Positions 39,454 to 47,133 of a stretch of 64,000 nt of DNA are shown in pieces. Source of the stretch: Nosema muscidifuracis (Eukaryota > Microsporidia > Nosematidae); assembly GCA_028335825.1 (NCBI GenBank), contig JAIOKI010000007.1, positions 372,001 through 436,000 on the forward strand. The letters are read 5' to 3'. The notes beneath the pieces were generated by a model, which saw only the letters and a program-made list of their open reading frames with translations, did not search any database and was not told the DNA's origin. The translations under genes were made by a program, and so were the position numbers. Numbering within the stretch: the stretch's first letter is position 1; every line of letters begins with the position of its first letter.

Positions 39454-41991
39454 ATGAACATAGGCAAATCTCATATCACTAAAGTACATTTTAATAAGTT
39501 ATGGGAAATGATAGAAAATGAACTAACTTTGTTATATAAAGATTCAAAATGTAGTGGGATAGTCATCTACAACAATATATACATAATATGTACATCAACA
39601 TCCCATAAATATGTAGAAGATTTGTATTGGAAAATTGGAGATTTTTTATATGATATTCTTCGAGATTGTAGGAAACAGATTTATGAATCAGAATTATGGA
39701 TAAAAGAATATACTATAGTTTATAAAAAGTATTTAGAATTTGTTACTAGTGTTAATCATATTGCAGATTATCTTAACCAATTTATAACCACAAAGTCAAT
39801 TTATCAATTTGCTTTCTTACTATGGGAACGTTGTATTCTCCAATCATGTGCTAAATATAAAGGTTCAAATTTAGGTGAACATTTAATTCATTACGATAAC
39901 ATGGATGAAGTATTTTTATGTATACAAAGTTTTAAACAGATAGTTGTTGAACAAGATAAACCTCTATTGTATTATATAGAAAGATATGAGAAATATGCAT
40001 TAAGTAAGGTTATAGACACTTTAAATCAATTTATTAAAACTAACTCATCAGCTGATATTCATGAATATACTATTCGTCTAAAGATTTTTACAAAACAACT
40101 TCGTTTAAAAAGAAACAAGATATTTTTAAAAGAATCGTGGAAAAAACATGAAACTATAATAGAAGACTTACTTGTTAACCAAAAAAAGAAATGGTTAAAA
40201 AACGAGATATACAAAATAATAAGTCAACATGTTTTACCAGTAGAAATACTTAATACAATACGAAATAGCATGAATGAATCTAAAAAATGTGAACCAAATA
40301 AAATTGATGAAATTAATAATGGAAATACTCTTCAATTTAAAAATTGTAATAGAGAAATTCATTTAATAAGTGATTTTAATTTTAGTAACAATATACATAA
40401 TACTAAAAAATTTGATACACCAGATATAATAAATGAAAAAACACCATCTTTTCCTTTGAATGATTTCTACGCTCTTTTTTCAGATAATATACCCAGTTTG
40501 TACACTTACACTACACCTGCACTTAACAATATGAAAGAAATTAGCATGAACTTAGCTTCAATAAAACAAGCATCCGAAGTTTTAGATTCAGTCCTTTTAA
40601 AATATCTTTCTTCACAATTGAATCTTCATAGTCATTTATTAGATAAAAAGATCGAAACTTTGTATATTTTTTATACTTTATTTAATCACGTAGTTAAAGT
40701 AGGATTCTTAAACTCGAAATCAGCCAATAATACTTTATACATAAAATTGAAAGAAGTTTTTAACTCTTTAACTCCTAGTTTAACAACAAGATTGATAGAT
40801 TTTAGTAATACAATTGTTAAAGGTGAATGTGTATTAGAAAAAAAAACTATAATTTGTAGAAAAGGGTTAATTGATTTTTATGAGAAAAATGAAATATGTA
40901 ATTTGAATGAAGAAGAAGGTATAGATTACTGGGGTGATGAAGAATCAGATCAAGATACAAATATAGATAAAAATTTGTCAGATAATGTACCTATAGATGT
41001 TCAACAAGCTGTACCATTTGCTAATCCTGATGATAAGATACCAAGTAAAGAAGATTTTGATATATCAGGTTCTAAAATATACGTACAACGTCGAAACAAA
41101 AGTCTTCCAGATTTATCTACTAAACATATTAACAAAAGTTCTTATAAAGATTCAGCTCTTCTCCGTGTTTTTCTTCACTTATACGATCTTGTAGATGACA
41201 AATTAGATTTTTTTAAGAAATATTTATCTGAAATGGCTAAAAGAGTTTTACTTCATAAAGCCAATTATTACAAAGAACTTGAAATATTCAATTTATTAGA
41301 TTGTGATGATAGAGATCTAGCTCTTAAAGGTGAAGTAATGTTTACTGATATGTTATCTATGATTAATGATGAAAGTGGAGTATATTTACTTACAGAATCA
41401 GCTTGGAATTTAGATTATGATATTTTAAATATAAATCTTCCTCCATTTTTTAATAATATAACTACATCAGTTACAAAGAATCGAGTTAAATGGGCTTGGG
41501 AATATAGCATAACATATATAGAAATTAATAAGAAAACTTTCAAACTTAATTTTTTACAATATCTTATAATAGATTTATTTAATACAAATACCAAGATAAA
41601 TAGAGATCTTATAAGTATTCATACTCAGTTACAAGGTTTTATTTTGGAAAATGTTATTAGATCTTTAATCAAATCAGGGTTAATTTATTTAAATAATGAT
41701 TTTTTCTTTTTAGATACAAATTGTGATACAATTAATATATCAGATTATTATACTAAAGAAGATGTTAATAAATTACATGAAGTTAATAAAGAAATGTATT
41801 ATCTTTGTAAAATTTCTAATATAATGAAAAGAAATAAGAAAATGGATAAAGATGAATTATATATGAATATATGTAAATTTCATACTAATAAATTTGAAAT
41901 ATCTGATGATGAAATATCAAAAGGAATTAAAGGATGTTTAGATAAAGGAATTATTGAAGAGAATGATGAATTTTATATATACTTACCATAA
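39454..41991 (+). CDS. Cullin, ubiquitin-ligase scaffold
   Basis: 845 residues, near the usual cullin length. The N-terminal third has the cullin-repeat pattern: F-x-x-L-W at the start, then W-x-x-Y-x-x-x-Y...YLN and a bulky hydrophobic helix. The middle (about 265-345 and 480-560) has low-conservation, acidic insertions. The C-terminal winged-helix region is clear: ITYIEINKKTFKLNFLQYLI, then a neddylation-domain-like end with NIMKRNKK (the lysine at residue 792 is 53 residues from the end, as human CUL1 K720 is 56 from its end) and the terminal YIYLP, matching cullins' YxYLA. It would hold an RBX RING protein and a substrate adaptor. Which cullin class it belongs to is not clear. The ATG lacks a C-run; the start rests on the conserved N-terminus. 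Confidence 0.85.
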   Translation: MNIGKSHITKVHFNKLWEMIENELTLLYKDSKCSGIVIYNNIYIICTSTSHKYVEDLYWKIGDFLYDILRDCRKQIYESELWIKEYTIVYKKYLEFVTSVNHIADYLNQFITTKSIYQFAFLLWERCILQSCAKYKGSNLGEHLIHYDNMDEVFLCIQSFKQIVVEQDKPLLYYIERYEKYALSKVIDTLNQFIKTNSSADIHEYTIRLKIFTKQLRLKRNKIFLKESWKKHETIIEDLLVNQKKKWLKNEIYKIISQHVLPVEILNTIRNSMNESKKCEPNKIDEINNGNTLQFKNCNREIHLISDFNFSNNIHNTKKFDTPDIINEKTPSFPLNDFYALFSDNIPSLYTYTTPALNNMKEISMNLASIKQASEVLDSVLLKYLSSQLNLHSHLLDKKIETLYIFYTLFNHVVKVGFLNSKSANNTLYIKLKEVFNSLTPSLTTRLIDFSNTIVKGECVLEKKTIICRKGLIDFYEKNEICNLNEEEGIDYWGDEESDQDTNIDKNLSDNVPIDVQQAVPFANPDDKIPSKEDFDISGSKIYVQRRNKSLPDLSTKHINKSSYKDSALLRVFLHLYDLVDDKLDFFKKYLSEMAKRVLLHKANYYKELEIFNLLDCDDRDLALKGEVMFTDMLSMINDESGVYLLTESAWNLDYDILNINLPPFFNNITTSVTKNRVKWAWEYSITYIEINKKTFKLNFLQYLIIDLFNTNTKINRDLISIHTQLQGFILENVIRSLIKSGLIYLNNDFFFLDTNCDTINISDYYTKEDVNKLHEVNKEMYYLCKISNIMKRNKKMDKDELYMNICKFHTNKFEISDDEISKGIKGCLDKGIIEENDEFYIYLP

Positions 41992-42376
41992 TTAAAGGAT
42001 TTTATAGTATAATAATTTTACTTATATTTTTATTTCTATATTTTATTAAATATTTATTTCTATTGTATATTTTATTAAATATTAATTTTTATTATATATT
42101 AGTTAATTTCTATTGTTTATTAATTTCACTTATTATTTTATTGTATATTAATTTAACTTATATTTTAATTTTAAAATATTATAAATAATAGTAAATTTTA
42201 CTTATATTTTTATTTCTATTGTATACTACTTATAATTGTTTAATAAAAATGAAGTATTAAATATAATAGTTGATTATTTAAAAACTCAATCACTAAACTA
42301 ATGTATAAAAAAACTCTTTTTCCTTATTTATAATTAATAAAATATTTTATATCTTCAATTAAAAATACCCCTTTTT
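41992..42376. other. Intergenic, repetitive AT-rich
   Basis: Degenerate repeats of ttattttatttctattgtata occupy 42,010-42,235. The segment ends in the taccccttttt start signal of the next gene. Confidence 0.55.
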
Positions 42377-42586
42377 ATGGTATACAAAATAAATAAAGAT
42401 GAATACCTACAGATGAATAAAATAAATTTACATGAATCAATAAAAATTTTAAAACAAGAAATTCTTGAAATGGAAGATATGATTTCAAGTTACGAGAAGA
42501 AGATTGATAGAGTAGATGCAGAAAATGATTTTTTGAGAGAAAAACTTAAATCTTTGGTAGGTGAAGAAGATCAAAAAAATGAGTAA
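42377..42586 (+). CDS. Short coiled-coil protein, 69 aa
   Basis: The start is set by aatacccctttttATG. After 15 polar residues nearly the whole protein is a heptad-patterned helix (about 19-62) with Ile/Leu/Met at a/d positions and acidic or basic flanks: a parallel coiled coil or zipper. The segment RVDAENDFLREKLKSL resembles the EN-x-x-L-R pattern of short coiled-coil proteins of the SCOC/Slo1 kind (Golgi/endosome adaptors), but this is weak. The last 15 codons and stop have been tandemly copied into the downstream spacer. Confidence 0.65.
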   Translation: MVYKINKDEYLQMNKINLHESIKILKQEILEMEDMISSYEKKIDRVDAENDFLREKLKSLVGEEDQKNE

Positions 42587-42722
42587 AACTTAAATATTTG
42601 GTAGGTGAAGAAGATCAAAAAAATAAGTAAATATTGAAATCTTTAGTAAGTGTAGAAGATCAAAAAAATAAGTAAATATTGAAATCTTTAGTAAGTGAAG
42701 ATCAAAAAAATGAGTAAATATT
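42545..42722. repeat. Four tandem copies of the coiled-coil gene's 3' end
   Basis: Units of 42-47 bases share aaatctttggtaggtgaaga and gatcaaaaaaatgagtaaa. The first lies in the gene and encodes LKSLVGEEDQKNE plus stop. The other three follow the stop and reach to about 20 bases before the next gene's start. Confidence 0.8.
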
Positions 42723-42742
42723 TTTTTAATATTTTAACCCTC

Positions 42743-43162
42743 ATGTCAGAAATTTCATCTTTAATTTTTGAATTATACAATCTTCCCAAATGGAAAGTTC
42801 AAAAAAATTTTGTAGATAATTTGGTTATAGAAGATTCCAAAAATTGGTTAATAGAGATTAATAAGATCTTTCCTAAGATACCTTCAGATAGAAAAGATAA
42901 ATTTTATTATTTATTGGATGTTATTAGTAGAAATTTTAATGATATGGAGTTTATATGTTCTCAGTCAGAGATTAGAGATTATGTTGTGTGTAATAATATT
43001 CTTAATTTTACTAAAGAAGATCTTCTTAAATATATTTGTAATTTTAAAGTTTATGATTTTAAATTATTTAAGAATATTGATTTTGATAGAGAAGAAGTTA
43101 AAAAGATTCTTAAGGAAGAAAAAATAAAAAATAGAGAACTTTTATATTCCTATATAAAATAA
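42743..43162 (+). CDS. Unrecognised helical protein, 139 aa
   Basis: I place the start at 42,743 because of taaccctcATG. An in-frame ATG at 42,695 lies within the tandem repeat of the preceding gene's tail and would add 16 unlikely residues. The protein is helical with several aromatic residues (WKVQKNF, NWLIEINKIFPKIP, FYYLLDVI), two Cys and a very basic C-terminal helix. There is no signal peptide, membrane segment or recognised motif. It sits between the coiled-coil gene and RPB8 on the same strand. Confidence 0.7.
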   Translation: MSEISSLIFELYNLPKWKVQKNFVDNLVIEDSKNWLIEINKIFPKIPSDRKDKFYYLLDVISRNFNDMEFICSQSEIRDYVVCNNILNFTKEDLLKYICNFKVYDFKLFKNIDFDREEVKKILKEEKIKNRELLYSYIK

Positions 43163-43404
43163 ATTTAAATGAATATATTTATTATATTGAAATATATCGT
43201 ATAAAAATGTTATCTTATTCATATTTATATTTAATATATAAAGATGTTATATCTATCATATTGAAATATATTTATTATATTATTATATCTATCATATTTA
43301 TATTTATTATATAAAAATGTTATCTTATTCATATTCTCATTTATATTTATTATATAAAAATGTTATATTTATTACATTATTTTTTTTTGATTCACCCCTC
43401 ATTT

Positions 43405-43770
43405 ATGCTAATAATAAATAAGAAATATAAAGTAGAAGAAATAGATCCTTCTGGTAAATTATATCAGAATGTATCTAGAGCATATTTAGTATCATCTAAT
43501 GATGAGAAGTGTATATTAGATTATCACAGTACACTTATGAAACTTAATAATGAAGATGTATTAAATATTCAAGTATATGATAATTATGAGAAAGAAGTTA
43601 AGTGTGATTATCAAATGAATGGAAGAATATACAATATAGAAGAATGTGGAGATAAAGTAAAGATTTATGCTAGTTATGGTGGATTATTAATGATACAGAG
43701 TGTAGATAAGGGAGAAGTACAAGGGATTACTAATAGAACACAAATATCTTTATTAGTATCAAAGATATAA
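43405..43770 (+). CDS. RPB8: RNA polymerase shared subunit RPB8 (RPABC3)
   Basis: 121 residues from the ATG at 43,405, chosen because of tcacccctcatttATG; an in-frame ATG at 43,360 would add a T-rich, hydrophobic leader not found in the family. The N-terminal V-x-x-I-D-P-x-G-K-x-x-x-x-V-S-R motif is present (VEEIDPSGKLYQNVSR), as are YQMNGRIYNIEE for the family's yVMyGkvYrie and the strongly diagnostic YASYGGLLM followed by a terminal strand ending LLVSKI. Subunit 8 is part of RNA polymerases I, II and III. It is slightly short (yeast 146 aa), with the loop in the middle reduced. RPC1, a partner in Pol III, is encoded 9 kb downstream on the same strand. Confidence 0.93.
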   Translation: MLIINKKYKVEEIDPSGKLYQNVSRAYLVSSNDEKCILDYHSTLMKLNNEDVLNIQVYDNYEKEVKCDYQMNGRIYNIEECGDKVKIYASYGGLLMIQSVDKGEVQGITNRTQISLLVSKI

Positions 43771-43911
43771 ATTAAATTTTTATTATATTTATTATATTTA
43801 TTATATTTATTTAGAAAGATGTGAATTTTTATTATTTTTATGTATTGAAATATAAATTAATTTTATATGAATAAAAAATATTTACATTTTTTAAATATTT
43901 TTTACACCCAC

Positions 43912-44256
43912 ATGAAAATAAAAAAAATAAATTATTCAAAAGAAGAAGCTACTAATTTATATTTAAATACTTACAGATGTAAAATATTAGAAGAACTTAA
44001 AATACAAGAAATACAGAAGAAAGTACTTAATAAAATATTGAAGGTGGATCAGAATGATAAATTAGATCTTATATTTTACAAAAATAAAATATCGGGATTT
44101 AATTTAAGTGAAATGAGTGGATTATTAAGTAAAGAATGTAGTATTTTAGATGATAATAATTATGATGTTGATAATGATAATAATTATGATAATAATAATA
44201 TTAATGATTATAATGATGATGATAATTATAATAATAATAATAATGATGATGATAAT

Positions 44257-44290
<34 letters not shown>

Positions 44291-44796
44291 TAAATGATAT
44301 AGATAATAATGATAATTATAATAATATAAATGATATAGATAATAATAATATTAATTATACAAATAAAAAACTTAAGAAGATTAATAAATATATTGATATA
44401 GAAGCAGAATGTAGCTCAGAATCAGAAGATATAGAAAATATAGAAGATTTAAGTGATCAATCATTCATTTGTGATGAAGATATAGGAGAAGACAAGAACC
44501 CTTCTTTATATTTTGAACAGAAAGAACAAGAAGATGAAAAAATATTAAGAAAATTAAAAAATAAATTTAAGAAGAGAAAACCAAATGAACTTGAAAAAGT
44601 TCTTATAGAAATAGAAGAGTCAGATGAGATAGAACAAGGTTTTAGTGAAATAGATATAGAAATAGAAGCTGTGAAGTTTAATAAAGAAGAATTTGAAAGT
44701 ATTAAGGAAGAAGAAGATGATATATTATGTGAGGAATCTACAATAGAATTTAATAATATTGAATTAATAGAGAAGAAGATGAATAAGAAGAGATAA
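43912..44796 (+). CDS. Acidic Asn/Asp-repeat protein, 294 aa
   Basis: The start at 43,912 is chosen for tacacccacATG; the in-frame ATG at 43,867 lacks the signal. Residues 1-75 form a basic helical domain (KINYSKEEATNLYLNTYRCKI...). Residues about 80-150 are an Asn/Asp/Tyr low-complexity tract from AAT/GAT repeats (44,150-44,355). The acidic region around EAECSSESEDIENIEDLSD with SFICDED resembles acidic motifs seen in several fungal nuclear proteins, such as Mrc1/claspin. A basic KLKNKFKKRK stretch and a long acidic tail follow. I do not assign a function; a nuclear or chromatin-associated role is only a guess. Confidence 0.65.
44152..44355 (+). repeat. AAT/GAT trinucleotide tract coding Asn/Asp
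   Basis: An in-frame run of AAT, GAT and TAT codons, with longer units such as NINDIDNN repeated. It is likely length-variable. Confidence 0.85.
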
Positions 44797-45094
44797 TTTA
44801 AAGATGATACATTAATAGATAATTTAAATTGATAGATAAAATATATTGTAAAATTAATAGATAATTTAAAGACGATAAATTAATAGAGAAAATATATTGT
44901 AAAATTAATAGGGAAAATACATTGTAAAACTGATCAAAATACATTGTAAAATTAATAGAAAAGTATCTCTTAATTGACCTATAGATATTTTTAATAAAAT
45001 CATCTCTAAAATGCGACACAAGTTTTTTTTTCATTCTTAAATAGCTTTATCTAATTTAATATTATAATAAATTACAATGTTTAAATACTACTTT

Positions 45095-45658
45095 CTACTC
45101 TCCAAGTTCTTTATGCTTCCCATATTTCTCTTCTAATTTTTTTATCATATCATTATGTCTACCATCTTCTCTATTAAGTAAATCTTCAAGAGACAAATCC
45201 AAATTTATTCCTAATTTTTTAGCTATCTCTTCTGCCTTCTTACTCTCATCCTTCCTCTTCTTAATCTTCTTATTATATTTAGTATACTTTTTAATCTTCT
45301 TAAGACTTATATCTTTATCAATAATCTTCCTAATCCTTTCTTCATCTTCAACCTCAGTTAGTATAAGATTATCTAATATTTTACTCATATTTCCTTTGTA
45401 CTCTTCATATTTAGAAATGATATCTAAATATTCTTCTTCTGATCCTTTATAATTATCAATAAATGAAGAAACATTAATATATTTCTGAGGATATTTCTTT
45501 ATAGTATCGTATGCTTCTATTATTTGATCATATATTTCTCTATTTCCTGTTGGTCTATCTGGATGATATTTGTATCTTAATTTTTTAAATGATTTTATTA
45601 TATCTTGTGGGGAAGATTTACGAGTTACTTGTAATATTTTGTATGGATCTTTGTTCAT
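45095..45658 (-). CDS. DNAJC9-type J-domain protein (histone H3-H4 / HSP70 co-chaperone)
   Basis: 187 residues; the start is set by aaccccctttaaaaataATG on the minus strand. A J-domain occupies residues 4-60, with HPD at 32-34. The region after it identifies the subfamily: GSEEEYLDI (72-80), Y-x-x-Y-K-G-N-M-x-x-I (family: FKGDM), ERIRKII, a K-K-R-K-x-E-x-x-K-A-E-E-x-A-K-K-L-G block and a terminal EEKYGK. This order matches animal and fungal DNAJC9, whose C-terminal part binds histones H3-H4 and whose J-domain stimulates HSP70. It is shorter than human DNAJC9 (260 aa), mainly in the linker and tail. The protein should be nuclear or cytosolic; there is no signal peptide. Confidence 0.85.
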   Translation of the reverse strand: MNKDPYKILQVTRKSSPQDIIKSFKKLRYKYHPDRPTGNREIYDQIIEAYDTIKKYPQKYINVSSFIDNYKGSEEEYLDIISKYEEYKGNMSKILDNLILTEVEDEERIRKIIDKDISLKKIKKYTKYNKKIKKRKDESKKAEEIAKKLGINLDLSLEDLLNREDGRHNDMIKKLEEKYGKHKELGE

Positions 45659-45969
45659 TATTTTTAAAGGGGGTTTTTTAAAATTTATTTCTTTTTTAAT
45701 GGATTTTCACAATAAAAAGAGTTCTTTGGAATTAATATAATATATAATATATAATTAAATTAATAAAATAAATACTATATAATATAAATACTATATAATA
45801 TAAATACTATATAATATAAATAATTTATATAACTTATTTATATAATTAATACTATATAACATACCTTATTAATACTATAAAATTAATATAATATAATCAA
45901 TACTATATAACATACCTTATTAATACTATATAACTTATTAATTTATATAATGATATTTTAATTTATTCT
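45659..45969. other. Intergenic, tandem AT repeats
   Basis: Repeats of aatactatataatataa (about 45,770-45,820) and of taatactatataacatacct (about 45,845-45,925). No gene. Confidence 0.7.
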
Positions 45970-46707
45970 CTAATCATTATCTTGAAATACATCCACATCA
46001 TCATAATATTGTATATTATTATCAACAAAATATAACAAATCATTAACAGAATCTTCATCAGAATAATCTAACATTTTAAATTCAAACGAGCATAATTCAT
46101 AAATCCTTCTAAACATTTTATTATTACTTACTTTATCTTCAAGATTATCCAAGAAATTATTAATTAACTCTTTATCTACCATATCTACCTTACTAAGAAC
46201 TAGTGCCATATTAAGATCAAATCTTGACATGGACACATAAGCACATAACATATTACCCATAAATTTTGAAGTATCTAATACACACTGACTCTCTATAAAA
46301 TAAAGAATGGAACATTTAAAATATTTAGTGATATATTTTATAATTCCAATAAGGACATTAGAATGCATAAATAGTTCAATCTGACCAGGACAATCAAAAA
46401 CTAAATAATCTTCTGAAAAATCTTCTAAATTTATTTCTTCTATATTTTCGTAAAGAAGTTTAAAAGCTTCCATTAGACTACCATTAGGACCAAAATCACA
46501 CTCATCCATTATATCAGTAGTTGTTATATAATCTCTTATATCTAGTATATATTCTATTTCATTTGATTCAGTTTTAGATATCTGAGCAGGATCAAAGTTT
46601 ACTATATTTATCTGTCTATGTATAACTTTACCATGTTCTGATAATGATTTACAGAATGTTGATTTACCAGTACCAGCTGGTCCAAATATGAAAATAGCAT
46701 GGCCCAT
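45970..46707 (-). CDS. GPN3: GPN-loop GTPase, GPN3 type
   Basis: 245 residues (yeast Gpn3 272). The P-loop GPAGTGKST is at 9-17, NFDPA at 38-41, the defining GPN tripeptide at 73-75 (FGPNGSLME), DCPGQIE at about 105-111 and SKVD (guanine specificity) at 172-175. The DIRDYITTTDIMDE segment and the C-terminal VDNNIQYYDDVD block favour GPN3 over GPN1 or GPN2. GPN3 works with GPN1 in assembly and nuclear import of RNA polymerases II and III, fitting the polymerase subunits nearby. The start is the first ATG; on this strand the 22-base spacer to the divergent gene reads as a G-run rather than a C-run. No signal peptide. Confidence 0.9.
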   Translation of the reverse strand: MGHAIFIFGPAGTGKSTFCKSLSEHGKVIHRQINIVNFDPAQISKTESNEIEYILDIRDYITTTDIMDECDFGPNGSLMEAFKLLYENIEEINLEDFSEDYLVFDCPGQIELFMHSNVLIGIIKYITKYFKCSILYFIESQCVLDTSKFMGNMLCAYVSMSRFDLNMALVLSKVDMVDKELINNFLDNLEDKVSNNKMFRRIYELCSFEFKMLDYSDEDSVNDLLYFVDNNIQYYDDVDVFQDND

Positions 46708-46729
46708 CTATTAACCCCTAAAATAAGAT
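46708..46729. promoter_or_regulatory. 22-bp divergent intergenic region with C-run
   Basis: The two start codons (GPN3 leftward, the small basic protein rightward) are only 22 bases apart: ctattaacccctaaaataag plus two bases. The C-run is on the plus strand, as the start signal of the rightward gene. GPN3 must share this segment or be controlled from within its neighbour. Confidence 0.6.
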
Positions 46730-46996
46730 ATGAAAAAAAATAAAAAAATAAATTTAGAAAGAATAGATAATATAAATATTAATGAATATATTAGTGATAA
46801 ATATATAAGTGATAAATGTATAAGTGATAAATATATAAGTGATTATAATAATAGTGATAAATTAATTAATAAGAATATTAGTTATAGAAAAAAAAATAAA
46901 TTAAAATGTCCTATTTGGGATGATATAAAAATAAGAAGAGGAAGAAATAAACCATTGATAGTTAAATTACAGAAGAAGAAAGAAATTATAAAATAA
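46730..46996 (+). CDS. Small basic protein with ISDKY repeats, 88 aa
   Basis: The start is set by taacccctaaaataagatATG, 22 bases from the divergent GPN3 start. A basic N-terminus is followed by four or five repeats of YISDK/CISDK/YISDY (residues about 16-40), then a basic tail (YRKKNKLKCPIWDDIKIRRGRNKPL...), which is the most complex and probably conserved part. No membrane segment or signal peptide. The family is not recognised. Lys/Arg content suggests nucleic-acid or ribosome binding (inference). Confidence 0.6.
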   Translation: MKKNKKINLERIDNININEYISDKYISDKCISDKYISDYNNSDKLINKNISYRKKNKLKCPIWDDIKIRRGRNKPLIVKLQKKKEIIK

Positions 46997-47133
46997 AATA
47001 TAAAAATTAATCTTGATTAAACATATTAAAAGTTTGATATGCAGTTTATAAATTCATAATATTTTTCATAAATATTTAATTAATCTTGATTAAACATAAT
47101 AAAATGCTGAAATACAGTTTATTAATTTAAAAA

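Noticed and set aside
44798-45034. 78-codon minus-strand frame with LNYLLILQYIL repeats
   Set aside because: Produced by a short AT repeat downstream of the acidic gene; no start signal.
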